Shown: piece after piece, positions 1 through 8,062 of the stretch
Numbering within the stretch: the first letter of the stretch is position 1
How the letters are laid out: each line of letters begins with the position of its first letter
Origin: Petroclostridium sp. X23
GTDB lineage: Bacteria; Bacillota; Clostridia; SK-Y3
DNA: 64,000 nt
Direction: 5' to 3'
Assembly: GCF_030013905.1 (NCBI RefSeq)
Contig: NZ_CP124862.1
Location: 4,963,051 to 5,027,050 of the forward strand
The notes under the pieces: generated by a model
Database searches by the model: none
What the model was told of the DNA's origin: nothing
The model's input: only the letters and a program-made list of their open reading frames with translations
Position numbers and translations under genes: made by a program

Positions 1-1
1 A

Positions 2-466
2 CCCTTAAGCAGAGCGGTAGGAGCCTATTTAAAACATGAATTCCCGGAACAATTTCCTGAATTTGAAAAAAGAGCCGTATATGAAGGCTCTCCGACGAAT
101 GTCATTAAGTCGGTTGCTTCAGGAGAATATGATATGGGCATGACTAATTTATCATTTGCTCTGATGGCAGAAAGCAGAAATATTTCGATTAATTATCCCC
201 AAGAAGGATTTGTTCTTTTACCACAGGTTCTTGTGTGGAAAAAAGGTGCTGATGAAAAACTTAAAATTATTGCCGACCTGCTGATGGGCGAGGAAATTCA
301 AAATTATCTGAGTGAGCAGGGAGCCTGGCCGGCTCATAGAGGCATTCCAATGCATGATACCATTGCATATAATGGCAGGTTGAAGAATTGGCAAGGTTGG
401 GAAGCTTATATCGAGGAAGTTTACGAGTTTGATAAATTTACTTGTGCAATAGGAGGAGAAAAATAA
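2..466 (+). CDS. ABC transporter substrate-binding protein, C-terminal part (5' end outside window)
   Basis: The frame is open from base 2 to a TAA at 464-466, so this is the C-terminal ~154 residues of a longer protein whose start lies upstream of the window. The text resembles the second lobe of Fe3+/spermidine-type periplasmic binding proteins: a segment reading GSPTNVIKSVASGEYDMG, typical of the 'repeatedly tested by the ligand' hinge, followed by LPQVLVWKKGA and a late region with ADLLMGEEIQNYLSEQG, a pattern seen at the end of family 1/6 solute-binding proteins. An internal ATG at 134 is not a real start because homologous sequence continues upstream. The stop overlaps the start of the methyltransferase gene (TAATG), so the two are probably co-translated. 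Family assignment is fairly sure; ligand unknown. Confidence 0.75.
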   Translation, partial: PLSRAVGAYLKHEFPEQFPEFEKRAVYEGSPTNVIKSVASGEYDMGMTNLSFALMAESRNISINYPQEGFVLLPQVLVWKKGADEKLKIIADLLMGEEIQNYLSEQGAWPAHRGIPMHDTIAYNGRLKNWQGWEAYIEEVYEFDKFTCAIGGEK

Positions 467-1062
467 TGCTCAAATCTAATAATTTTGCAAAATTACAGCC
501 TATGTATCCTTTGTTAATTCAACAGTTTGTAGACGATTATAATCTTAGCGAAGGTATAGCTGTAGATATTGGTGTGGGGCCAGGTTTCTTGGGCCTGGAG
601 ATGGCAAAGATAACCAATATGAAAATCGTTTTTATTGACATCAGTCAGGAAGCATTGGATCAGGCAAAGAATACTTTTAATTCGCTGGATTTGGACAATG
701 AAGCTGAATTTATTAACGCTGATGTTCAGGCCCTTCCTCTTGAGGATAACTACGCAAATTTTATCATGAGCAGAGGTTCCATTTGGTTCTGGAAGGAACC
801 GGAAAAAGGATTGCGGGAAATCCACAGGATTTTAAAGCCGGGGGGTGTTGCGGTTGTTGGTGGAGGACTGGGAAGGTATCTTCCTGAAACTATGCGCAAC
901 AGATTGCAGGCAGCCCTTAAGCAGGGGCTGAAAGAAAGAAAAGAGAAAAGGCCTAGCCTTGAGGAATTTGAGGCTATGGTGCAGAAATCCGGACTGTCTG
1001 ATTATCGAATTATGACAGACGGAGACACAAGCAGTGGTAAATGGGTGGAAATTAGAAAATAA
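466..1062 (+). CDS. Class I SAM-dependent methyltransferase
   Basis: 198 residues. Methylates an unknown small molecule using S-adenosylmethionine, cytosolic. The Rossmann motif I is visible as VDIGVGPGFLGLEMAK near residues 32-47, motif II has the acidic residue in IVFIDIS, motif III follows in FINADVQALPL, and the post-III stretch HRILKPGGVAVVGGG is typical of UbiE-like enzymes. I take the ATG at 466, which overlaps the upstream stop and has AGGAGG at 451-456; an in-frame ATG at 442 lies inside the preceding gene. It sits between two solute-binding protein genes, an arrangement that recurs at 18.9 and 39.2 kb, suggesting the methylated product is handled by the transporters. Substrate is not predictable. 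Confidence 0.85.
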   Translation: MLKSNNFAKLQPMYPLLIQQFVDDYNLSEGIAVDIGVGPGFLGLEMAKITNMKIVFIDISQEALDQAKNTFNSLDLDNEAEFINADVQALPLEDNYANFIMSRGSIWFWKEPEKGLREIHRILKPGGVAVVGGGLGRYLPETMRNRLQAALKQGLKERKEKRPSLEEFEAMVQKSGLSDYRIMTDGDTSSGKWVEIRK

Positions 1063-1089
1063 AATATGCATCTGTGAGGGGGAATAAAA

Positions 1090-2076
1090 ATGAAACTTAA
1101 TAAAAAAATTGCAGCTGCCCTGATAACAATTTTGGTATTGGCAATTGGGCTTGTCGGATGCAACGGCGATTCTCAGGTCCAATCCACAAATCAGTCTGAT
1201 GACCAGCCTGCGGACATGCAAACAAAAAACACGGTTAAGGACGAGCTAGGACGGGAGGTAACGATTCCGGAAAATCCCAAAAAAGTTCTGGCACTGACTT
1301 CCGCTGTTATGCAGTCACTTTTCAATATTGACATTACTCCTGTCGGAAAAGTTGATGACTATAAAGTCACAGGGGAAGGCATGGCTCTGCCCTCTGTCGG
1401 AACTGCATCCAGCGTAAATATTGAATCGGTCTATGCCCTTCAACCCGATTTGATTATTGCCAGCAGCAGATTCCATTCCGGGTTTGAGGAAGAACTGGAA
1501 AAAACAGGGGCGGTGGTTTACTATTTTGATCCGGATAAGGTGGGGGATATCCCTGTAGTGGAAGTGACGGCATACATTGGGAAGCTGCTGGATAAAGAAG
1601 ACGTGGCCAAACAATATGTGCAGTCGGTATTTACGGTTGCGGATGAGCTAAAAGAGAAGATAGCCTCTGAAACGGATATTAAAACCGGTATTGTTATACA
1701 GGATGGTGACACCATCGTTGCAGCGCAAAACGCTTCTTCCTACGGTTCTATGCTTAAATTACTGGGAATTGACAATATTGTTCCTGATAATTTACCAAAC
1801 GCCAAAAAATCTTCTTTTGTTCCGTTTGATGTTGAAACCATTTTGGCAGGCAATCCGGACCTTGTTTTTATCATGACATCAAGTAAAGATGCTGAAAACA
1901 ATAAAGTGATCCTGGAAAAATTCAAGAGCGATCCCCAGTGGGCAGCACTGGATGCTGTTAAGCAAAATAGGCTTTTAATTCTGCCATTCTCTGTTAACCC
2001 GAACAGATCAACTCCTGAAGAGATGGTTAAAGCAACAGCAGAAGCAATATTAAAAACCAGCCGGCAGCAAAAATAA
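1090..2076 (+). CDS. ABC transporter substrate-binding lipoprotein, FepB/BtuF-like (Peripla_BP_2)
   Basis: 328 residues. Captures a metal chelate (siderophore, cobalamin or haem class) outside the cell and delivers it to the FecCD-type permease encoded next. The N-terminus has a lysine-rich start, a hydrophobic stretch and the lipobox LVGC, so it is a membrane-anchored lipoprotein with Cys near residue 24. The mature part begins with the family hallmark VKDELGREVTIPENPKKVLAL, then ALQPDLIIASSR and later ILAGNPDLVFIMTS, the paired 'P-D-hydrophobic' motifs of both lobes. RBS GAGGGGG lies at 1077-1083. It heads a BtuFCD-like operon but shares the operon with the upstream methyltransferase (27-bp gap). 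Ligand unknown. Confidence 0.88.
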   Translation: MKLNKKIAAALITILVLAIGLVGCNGDSQVQSTNQSDDQPADMQTKNTVKDELGREVTIPENPKKVLALTSAVMQSLFNIDITPVGKVDDYKVTGEGMALPSVGTASSVNIESVYALQPDLIIASSRFHSGFEEELEKTGAVVYYFDPDKVGDIPVVEVTAYIGKLLDKEDVAKQYVQSVFTVADELKEKIASETDIKTGIVIQDGDTIVAAQNASSYGSMLKLLGIDNIVPDNLPNAKKSSFVPFDVETILAGNPDLVFIMTSSKDAENNKVILEKFKSDPQWAALDAVKQNRLLILPFSVNPNRSTPEEMVKATAEAILKTSRQQK

Positions 2077-2094
2077 ATACCGTTTAAAAGAGTT

Positions 2095-2131
2095 TGTGGA
2101 ACGATGGGACTGTGTATCCTCTCGTTCCGCA
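2095..2131 (+). terminator. Possible hairpin between binding protein and permease genes
   Basis: Arms TGTGGAACGA (2095-2104) and TCGTTCCGCA (2122-2131) pair with one G-U. No long T-run follows, so it may be a processing site or attenuator that lowers permease expression relative to the binding protein rather than a full terminator. Confidence 0.4.
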
Positions 2132-2221
2132 TTGTTTCAAGGCCAAAATTGTATGCACAGCAAAATATTCTTATATATAAACCATTGTTTTAAAATGTAA
2201 ATAAATGAGGTGACTTATCTG

Positions 2222-3247
2222 TTGAATCAAGTTGAAAAAAACCCTGCTCATCTGAAAGCATACCGATTAACAGTTATATTGACAGCAACAGGCATTCTTG
2301 TGTTGGCAGCTTTTTTTAGCATAGTGACCGGCACAATACAATTCTCTGTACATGAAATAATAAGTTTGCTGAAAGGTGATTTGCAGGGAAGTTTGGCAAA
2401 TCAAATAATTTTCAATGTGCGAATGCCCAGAGTTTTTACCGGAGTGTTTGTCGGAATGAATTTGGCGGTTGCAGGTGTTTTGCTGCAAGGCATTTTACGT
2501 AATCCAATGGCTTCTCCCAATATTATTGGTGTTAACGCAGGAGCCGGATTAGCCGCTGTGATTATTATGACCATATTGCCCGGAAAAATCGGAATGATAC
2601 CTTTAGCTTCTTTTATTGGAGCTTTGTTGGCAGTACTGTTAATTTACATGCTTTCTACAACTTCGGGAAGTTCCAGTACCGTTCATATCGTTTTAGCCGG
2701 TATTGCGGTTTCCAATCTTCTAAGTGCGGTAACTTCCGCTTTGATGATGATTAACAGTGATGTACTGGAAGTGACCTATTCCTGGTTGCTTGGCAGCCTT
2801 TCGGGCCGAAGCTGGACGGCAGTAAATACTATCTGGCCGTACAGTCTTGTTGCCTTGACAGCAGCCCTGTTTATCAGTCCGAAGGTTAATCTTTTTGGAC
2901 TGGGAGATGAAGTAGCAAGCAGTGTCGGTCTGCCAATCCGTTTATATAGGATTGTCATTATGCTTACTGCGGCGGTATTGGCGGGCAGTGCTGTGAGCGT
3001 GACGGGAACTATCGGCTTTGTAGGCCTTATCGCTCCCCATTCGGCAAGACTTTTAATCGGTAGCGATCATCGATATCTTGTACCATTATCTGCAATACTG
3101 GGAGCTGTTTTACTTATTTTATCCGATACCGTTGCAAGGACAATTTTTCAGCCGGTTGAATTATCGGTTGGTATTATTACATCGGTATTGGGAGCACCCT
3201 TCTTCTTATTGCTTTTGTATAAAAAAGGAAAAGAAAAAAGGCTTTAA
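2222..3247 (+). CDS. FecCD/BtuC-family ABC transporter permease
   Basis: 341 residues, membrane subunit of the importer. Multiple hydrophobic helices run the whole length. Family motifs include RMPRVFTGVFVGMNLAVAG with LLQGILRNPMASPNIIGV (the conserved N-P-x-A-x-P-x-x-x-G motif), LGSLSGRSW, and the coupling-helix region GTIGFVGLIAPHSARLLIG with the G-x-x-x-P-H signature. I choose the TTG at 2222 because GAGGTG (2207-2212) stands 9 bases before it; the alternative GTG at 2210 is itself part of that RBS. A BtuC-type protein normally works as a homodimer with two ATPase copies. The ATPase is not immediately next: an NTPase gene intervenes. Confidence 0.9.
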   Translation: MNQVEKNPAHLKAYRLTVILTATGILVLAAFFSIVTGTIQFSVHEIISLLKGDLQGSLANQIIFNVRMPRVFTGVFVGMNLAVAGVLLQGILRNPMASPNIIGVNAGAGLAAVIIMTILPGKIGMIPLASFIGALLAVLLIYMLSTTSGSSSTVHIVLAGIAVSNLLSAVTSALMMINSDVLEVTYSWLLGSLSGRSWTAVNTIWPYSLVALTAALFISPKVNLFGLGDEVASSVGLPIRLYRIVIMLTAAVLAGSAVSVTGTIGFVGLIAPHSARLLIGSDHRYLVPLSAILGAVLLILSDTVARTIFQPVELSVGIITSVLGAPFFLLLLYKKGKEKRL

Positions 3248-3276
3248 TACACTATGATTCGAAAGGAGAGATTCTC

Positions 3277-3963
3277 GTGAAATTGATTACGTTTTCCGGA
3301 CCGCCTTCATCCGGAAAAACTTCGGTTATTTTAAAAGCAATGGAGGAAATAAAGGACAAGCATTTTAAAATTGGAGTATTGAAATTTGACTGTTTGGTAA
3401 CCGACGACGATAAACTGTATGCTGCGCAGGATATTGACAGCAGAGTTGGTCTATCAGGCAGTATGTGCCCGGACCATTTTTTTGTCAGCAACATCGATGA
3501 TTGTCTTAATTGGGGTATCAGGCACTCCTATGATATTTTAATCAGTGAAAGCGCAGGACTATGCAATCGCTGTTCACCCCATATTAAAGGATGTACGGCC
3601 GTATGTGTCATAGATAATCTAATGGGCATAAATACGCCCAAAAAAATCGGCCCTATGCTCAAAATGGCAGATATTATTGTGATTACAAAGGGAGATATTG
3701 TTTCACAGGCAGAAAGAGAGATATTTGCATTAAAAATCAGACAGGCCAATCCGGATGGAATTATATTACACGTCAACGGGCTTACAGGTCAAGGAGCCGG
3801 TGAGTTAGCGGTACTGATAGAGAATGCCATACAGGTTGAAACATTGAAAGGAAAGGAACTGAGAATAAGTATGCCATCCGCTCTTTGCTCGTACTGTCTT
3901 GGTGAAACGCAGATTGGAATGGATAAACAAAAAGGAAATATAAGAAAAATGAAGTTGGATTAG
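3277..3963 (+). CDS. HypB/UreG-like P-loop NTPase
   Basis: 228 residues. The Walker A GPPSSGKTS is at residues ~7-15, a second switch-like segment ILISESAGLCNRC at ~87-99 and the guanine-type motif TKGD around residue 138, an order matching SIMIBI-class metal-insertion GTPases (HypB, UreG, CooC). Striking is a cysteine cluster, CNRCSPHIKGC, just after the ESAG segment, the place where HypB carries its metal-binding Cys-Pro loop. Inference: a metallochaperone or metal-gating factor for this transporter or for a metalloenzyme. It lies between the permease (29-bp gap) and the ATPase (20-bp gap), clearly in one operon. Such an NTPase inside a BtuCD-type operon is unusual. Family confident, role uncertain. 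Confidence 0.75.
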   Translation: MKLITFSGPPSSGKTSVILKAMEEIKDKHFKIGVLKFDCLVTDDDKLYAAQDIDSRVGLSGSMCPDHFFVSNIDDCLNWGIRHSYDILISESAGLCNRCSPHIKGCTAVCVIDNLMGINTPKKIGPMLKMADIIVITKGDIVSQAEREIFALKIRQANPDGIILHVNGLTGQGAGELAVLIENAIQVETLKGKELRISMPSALCSYCLGETQIGMDKQKGNIRKMKLD

Positions 3964-3983
3964 ATTGAAAGGAAGTGATTTGA

Positions 3984-4991
3984 ATGAAGAATTCTGTTCC
4001 ATTGGAGAATTTGACTATAGAAGACTTGTTTAGAATATACCCATACTCCATGGAGTTTTTTGATATTAACGGTTTGCCGATTGATGATGTAAATAATACT
4101 GTCAAAGACTATATCACTTCACTCCCTTATGTATTTTTGGAAGATATGGGTCTGAATCAGGAAAATTTACTTAAGCGGTTTCGTGCTTTTATGAGTCGTA
4201 TGAAGGATATCAGAGAAGAACGCACTTTCAGTATCCGTGATATTACTATTTTGGGTGGCAGAGATAAAAATGAAAAACTCGAAGAAATTGAGTTGAAGAT
4301 TAGCATGGGGGAGATAATTTGTATTGTTGGTCCTACAGGCTCAGGCAAAAGCAGGCTGCTCGCCGATATCGAGTGGATGGCGCAAAGGGATACGCCCACT
4401 AAAAGACAAATATTGATCGACGGGTCTGTCCCACCGAGAGATTGGCGTTTTTCGGTTGAACACAAGCTGGTAGCTCAATTATCTCAGAATATGAATTTTG
4501 TCATGGATATTTGTGTTGGAGATTTTATAAAACTGCATGCGCAAAGCAGAATGATTGACGATATTGAAGATAAAATGCGGGAAATCATATTTCATGCAAA
4601 TGAGCTGTCCGGTGAAAGATTTGACTTAAATACGCCGCTTACTTCCTTAAGCGGCGGACAGTCCAGAGCCTTGATGGTGGCCGATACTGCCTTCTTAAGC
4701 ACATCTCCTATTGTGCTGATTGATGAAATTGAAAATGCCGGGATTCATAGAAACAAAGCTTTGGAGTTGTTGGTGGGGCAAAATAAAATTGTACTTATTG
4801 CTACCCATGACCCTCTTCTTGCTTTAATGGGAAATAAAAGAGTAGTTATCAAAAATGGTGGTATTCAAAAGGTTATTGAAACCACGCCAGATGAAAAAAA
4901 AGGTTTGATCCGGTTAACTGAAATTGACAATGATTTAATAAAATACAGGGAAGCCCTTCGTAATGGTGAACTTCTAGATGATATTAAATAA
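3984..4991 (+). CDS. ABC transporter ATP-binding protein with extra N-terminal domain
   Basis: 335 residues. Residues 1-80 form a small helical domain (LTIEDLFRIYPYSMEFF... INGLPIDD), resembling the 'community of small DUF1858-type' helical modules, and precede a complete nucleotide-binding domain: Walker A GPTGSGKS at 116-123, signature LSGGQSRALMVA, Walker B IVLIDEIENAG, H-loop IATHD. The signature LSGGQ and the E after Walker B are intact, so it should hydrolyse ATP. The linker between Walker A and signature is short on Q-loop features (AQLSQNMNF). It is the last large gene of the operon and the only ATPase available to the 2222-3247 permease. The N-terminal domain could bind the NTPase encoded upstream or a redox partner (inference). 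Confidence 0.8.
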   Translation: MKNSVPLENLTIEDLFRIYPYSMEFFDINGLPIDDVNNTVKDYITSLPYVFLEDMGLNQENLLKRFRAFMSRMKDIREERTFSIRDITILGGRDKNEKLEEIELKISMGEIICIVGPTGSGKSRLLADIEWMAQRDTPTKRQILIDGSVPPRDWRFSVEHKLVAQLSQNMNFVMDICVGDFIKLHAQSRMIDDIEDKMREIIFHANELSGERFDLNTPLTSLSGGQSRALMVADTAFLSTSPIVLIDEIENAGIHRNKALELLVGQNKIVLIATHDPLLALMGNKRVVIKNGGIQKVIETTPDEKKGLIRLTEIDNDLIKYREALRNGELLDDIK

Positions 4992-5124
4992 AATAGAAAA
5001 TTTATCTATTGCATATTGACAAAAATAAATAAGCGATATACAATTTATTTAAGTCAGTGCTAAATCAAATTGCATATGTATCTTCTCACTGGCAATTTAT
5101 AATAACAAAATGGAGGTGTAAATC

Positions 5125-5259
5125 ATGTGCGAAACTAATAAGAATGACAAATGTGACCATCCCGAGCTGAGACCGGCGGACGGAAAATGTAGCGAAGAAC
5201 TAATCAAAAAATGTCATGGCAGCACGAAAGAGCATCCCTGCGAATCGGAGAAAAAGTAA
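5125..5259 (+). CDS. Small Cys-rich hydrophilic protein (44 aa)
   Basis: 44 residues, too short for most gene callers, with a strong RBS (TGGAGGTG at 5111-5118, 6 bases before ATG). It contains five cysteines (positions 2, 10, 22, 30, 39), three histidines and a proline/charge-rich core CDHPELRPADGKCSEELIKKC. No signal peptide or membrane segment. The Cys/His spacing suggests a metal-binding peptide or carrier; the text is non-random and bounded by a good terminator, so I consider it real. It has its own AT-rich leader (4992-5110) after the ABC operon. Function not recognised. Confidence 0.65.
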   Translation: MCETNKNDKCDHPELRPADGKCSEELIKKCHGSTKEHPCESEKK

Positions 5260-5263
5260 TAAC

Positions 5264-5321
5264 GACAAAAAACAAAGCGGTTATCTTTACAGTGTATTGA
5301 ATAATCGCTTTGTTTTTTGTC
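5264..5321. terminator. Strong bidirectional terminator
   Basis: A perfect 16-bp inverted repeat, GACAAAAAACAAAGCG at 5264-5279 and its complement at 5306-5321, ending in T-runs on both strands. It closes the Cys-rich peptide gene on the plus strand and the crp/methyltransferase-relic unit on the minus strand. Confidence 0.85.
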
Positions 5322-5482
5322 TGAGCTGCAAGGGGTGATTTGAGTGCACATTGTAAATGTTTTATCATGTCCGGGGACAGGTTGCATGCTATAACCTTTT
5401 TAGCCTTTGAGGAAATATTGATGGCAATGTCCTCGGGGCCTGTTCCGATTTCCAAAACCGTCTTATTCTTTAGAGAGAACAA
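5322..5482 (-). pseudogene. Truncated SAM-dependent methyltransferase relic
   Basis: The minus frame starting at 5482 reads MFSLKNKTVLEIGTGPEDIA then KKVIACNLSPDMI, which are motifs I and II of a class I methyltransferase (E-x-G-x-G and an acidic/asparagine motif II). After about 53 codons it runs into the terminator stem and loses similarity. The start overlaps the end of the crp gene (5470) by 13 bases, so it was probably translationally coupled to it. About three quarters of the expected protein is missing; I regard it as a relic, although a short peptide could still be made. Confidence 0.55.
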
Positions 5483-6147
5483 AGAAATTTATTCGATATT
5501 AAGGTTATTTTATTTTTATCATAATCTATTAATCCTTCACTTTTCATTTTACTAAGTTCTCTTGACAAAGCACTTCTTTCTACACCTAAGTAACTAGCCC
5601 AATCTTGTCTGTTGTAAGGGATGAGAATTGTATTGTCTTCTCTTTTGCACGAACATAAAAAAACGATTAGTCTTTCTCTTATGTATTTTTGTGTTAGAAT
5701 CTCAATCTTCATATTCTGATAGATGTTTTTCTTTGCGATTTCACGAAGAAGATTGCTGGTAACCCGTGAAGCATAAGGGCAATGTATGGCGTTTTCTTTA
5801 AATAAATTCTCGAATTTTAAAAAGAGGACTTTGCTCTTTTCATTGGCGACAATCTGCACAATAGATTTTTCGGTTGTGACACAAGCGTAGGCTTCTCCAA
5901 AAAGCTCGCCTGCCAAATATTTGCATATATTGTGTTGATTGCCTGAGTGATTTAGCATAATGATGCCGATCTCACCCTCAAGCACAATTCCAGCGTAATT
6001 AATTGAATTATGATAATCGTAAACAATTTGTTCTTTTTCAAAATCTTTTATATATCCGTCCAGACAGCGGATGATATCAGGGATTCTACTAATAGAAACA
6101 TTGTTAAAAAATGGCATATCTATTAGAATTCTATAATATTGATCCAA
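5470..6147 (-). CDS. Crp/Fnr-family transcriptional regulator
   Basis: 225 residues. N-terminal cyclic-nucleotide-type beta-roll (DFEKEQIVYDYHNSINYAG, LEGEIGIIMLNHSGNQ, YLAGELFGEAYA at ~33-90) and a C-terminal winged helix with the recognition helix in DWASYLGVERSALSRELSKM (~178-197). Cysteines are few and not in the FNR N-terminal pattern, so an iron-sulphur sensor is unlikely; ligand unknown. It diverges from the NMT1-type ABC operon and shares the 148-bp intergenic region that holds two metal-box palindromes, so it probably controls, or is co-regulated with, that operon. Confidence 0.88.
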   Translation of the reverse strand: MDQYYRILIDMPFFNNVSISRIPDIIRCLDGYIKDFEKEQIVYDYHNSINYAGIVLEGEIGIIMLNHSGNQHNICKYLAGELFGEAYACVTTEKSIVQIVANEKSKVLFLKFENLFKENAIHCPYASRVTSNLLREIAKKNIYQNMKIEILTQKYIRERLIVFLCSCKREDNTILIPYNRQDWASYLGVERSALSRELSKMKSEGLIDYDKNKITLISNKFLCSL

Positions 6148-6198
6148 ATTTTTTCACCTTCCCGTTGCAGTAGCAACCGAAATAAAGTAAGAAATAAG

Positions 6199-6234
6199 TT
6201 ATTATTTTGTTAGATAAATCTAACAAAATAATAA
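6199..6234. promoter_or_regulatory. Metal-box palindrome 1 (extended inverted repeat)
   Basis: Core GTTAGATAAATCTAAC at 6209-6224 sits inside a perfect 17-2-17 inverted repeat (6199-6215 / 6218-6234). It lies between the divergent crp gene and the ABC operon. Same core as in front of the nitrogenase-like operon (50225). Likely operator of a DtxR-family repressor (inference). Confidence 0.75.
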
Positions 6235-6243
6235 TCATAAAAA

Positions 6244-6259
6244 GTTAGATATATCTAAC
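6244..6259. promoter_or_regulatory. Metal-box palindrome 2
   Basis: GTTAGATATATCTAAC, a perfect 16-bp palindrome 35 bp centre-to-centre from the preceding box and 36 bases before the lipoprotein start. The doubled operator suggests cooperative or tight repression of this promoter. Confidence 0.75.
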
Positions 6260-6295
6260 ATAAATAAATTGTACCATAGAAAGGATGATATTACA

Positions 6296-7330
6296 ATGAG
6301 AAAAATACTGGCTTTATTACTTGCTGCGGTTCTTTGTTTGTCGCTTGTAGCTTGTGGAGGCACTAATTCGTCAGAGCAAGTGTCGGATACTTCAAAAAAT
6401 AGTTTGGAAAAATTGCAATCCGACAATATACAATCCATGAAGATGGTGACTATTACCGTAGGTGTTCCGGCAGCACCTCCTGCACTCCCTATTCTTAAAA
6501 TGATTGAAACAAAGGTATTAGGTGAAAACGTGGAGATAAAACTTGATATTTGGAATGAACCGGAAACGCTTATTGCAATGGTTCAAGATGGTAAACACGA
6601 TATGTTTGCGTTTCCGCTTACCGTTATTTCTAAGTTGTACAATAAGGGCCTTGATGTTCGTTTAATGAATGTAAACACATGGGGGGTTACATATTTTATG
6701 ACATCTGACCCGGATTTCAAGGAGTGGTCTGATCTTAAGGGAAAAACAGTTTATATTCCTTTGCAATCCTCGCCGCCAGATGCCTTAATACAGTACTTCA
6801 TTTCAGAGGCAGGTCTTGAGGTTGGTAAAGACGTCAAAATAATCTATGCTACAACGCCGGAAGTTGCTTCACTTCTTGCCTCGGGAGAAGCTGTTTACGG
6901 TACGTTAATTGAGCCTCAAGTAACAAAGGCTATGATGGGCAACGAGAACCTTCGTATCGCGTGTAGTTTTGAAGATGAGTGGCAGAGAGTGAATCATACT
7001 GAAACTAAGATTCCGAATGCCGGGTTTGGAACAACACAGAAATTTATTGATGAAAACACGGAATTAACAATGAAATTCCAAAAGGCATACCAAGAAGCTT
7101 CGGTTTGGGCTAAAGAAAATCCTGAAGAAATGGGAGCGCTTGCAGAAAAATACCTTGGGCTGAAAGCACTTTTAATTGTGAAATCATTACCTAGTATGGG
7201 ACTTGAGTTCAAATCTGCGACAGATGCTAAAGAAGAACTCTCAATGTTTTATCAGTTGCTGTTTGATTTTAATCCTCCTATGATTGGCGGAAAGATACCT
7301 GATGATGGCTTGTATTATGAAAACAAATAA
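6296..7330 (+). CDS. NMT1/SsuA-type ABC substrate-binding lipoprotein
   Basis: 344 residues. Lipobox LVAC after a leader MRKILALLLAAVLCLSL, so membrane-anchored. The mature region follows the NMT1/THI5/TauA fold: ITVGVPAAPPALPIL at the start of lobe 1, DGKHDMFAFPLTV (substrate pocket region), WSDLKGKTVYIP, and ATTPEVASLLASGEAVYGTLIEPQ in lobe 2, the standard landmarks of nitrate/sulfonate/taurine/thiamine-precursor binding proteins. I start at ATG 6296 (RBS AAAGGATG region at 6278-6285) rather than an upstream ATG at 6269 that would put residues before the signal peptide. First gene of an operon with permease and ATPase, preceded by two metal boxes. Ligand unknown; metal control argues against ordinary taurine uptake. 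Confidence 0.85.
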   Translation: MRKILALLLAAVLCLSLVACGGTNSSEQVSDTSKNSLEKLQSDNIQSMKMVTITVGVPAAPPALPILKMIETKVLGENVEIKLDIWNEPETLIAMVQDGKHDMFAFPLTVISKLYNKGLDVRLMNVNTWGVTYFMTSDPDFKEWSDLKGKTVYIPLQSSPPDALIQYFISEAGLEVGKDVKIIYATTPEVASLLASGEAVYGTLIEPQVTKAMMGNENLRIACSFEDEWQRVNHTETKIPNAGFGTTQKFIDENTELTMKFQKAYQEASVWAKENPEEMGALAEKYLGLKALLIVKSLPSMGLEFKSATDAKEELSMFYQLLFDFNPPMIGGKIPDDGLYYENK

Positions 7331-8060
7331 AGAAATTCCTAAATCAATATATTCTCTAGTATCGGGGCTAATTGTTCTCAGTGTATGGAAACTGCTGACT
7401 GTATATTTTCCCCCTCTGGTTGTACCTACAATAAGTAGTGTTATAAATAGCTTGTTGGTAATATTTACAGGCGCACAACTATATCAAATGATCATGGTTA
7501 CCATGGTAAGACTTATTATCGGTCTTACCATAGGTGTTGCAGCAGGGTTTGTTGTAGGTGTTTTTATGGGGCATTTCAAATTCTTCAAAGGAATTGCAAT
7601 GCCAATCATTGGACTTTTTCAGACGATTCCACCCGTTTCATGGGTCGTTTTAGCCTTGGTTTGGTTTGGATTCAATGGAAAACCTGCTATTTTTATTGTG
7701 GTTACATCTGCTATGCCTATCATTGCAATAAATGTATATGAAGGAATTATTAACATTGATTCAAGGCTTTTACAAATGGCGAAGCTTTATCGCTTTTCAG
7801 AATGGAAGCGACTGCACCATATAGTTTTGCCGTCAGTTGCATCCTATTTTAATTCAGGCTTTCGGGTGGCTTTAGGCAGTAGTTGGAAGATTGCCGTGAT
7901 GGGAGAAGTCTTTACTACAAGTGATGGTATTGGCGGAATGATAAAACTGGCAAGACTTAATGTTGAGCCTGAAAACATTATTGCTTGGTCAATTGTTGTG
8001 GTCATGTTATTCTATGTTTCAGATTATTTAATTGGAAAGATATTAATAAAGGAGGGATGA
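7317..8060 (+). CDS. SsuC/TauC-type ABC transporter permease
   Basis: About 247 residues with six predicted membrane segments. The EAA-type coupling loop is visible as RLLQMAKLYRFSEWKRLHHIVLPSV, and the family sequence FQTIPPVSWVVLALVWFGF is typical of nitrate/sulfonate/bicarbonate permeases. The start is uncertain: ATG 7317 gives a normal basic N-terminus MKTNKEIP, while ATG 7302/7305 would have slightly better RBS spacing to GGCGGAAAG. Either way it overlaps the end of the binding-protein gene and ends in an ATGA overlap with the ATPase. Confidence 0.88.
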   Translation: MKTNKEIPKSIYSLVSGLIVLSVWKLLTVYFPPLVVPTISSVINSLLVIFTGAQLYQMIMVTMVRLIIGLTIGVAAGFVVGVFMGHFKFFKGIAMPIIGLFQTIPPVSWVVLALVWFGFNGKPAIFIVVTSAMPIIAINVYEGIINIDSRLLQMAKLYRFSEWKRLHHIVLPSVASYFNSGFRVALGSSWKIAVMGEVFTTSDGIGGMIKLARLNVEPENIIAWSIVVVMLFYVSDYLIGKILIKEG

Positions 8061-8062
8061 TT

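Noticed and set aside
832..1221. 129-codon minus-strand frame across the methyltransferase/lipoprotein junction
   Set aside because: Fully antisense to two well-supported genes, no RBS, composition like translated complement.
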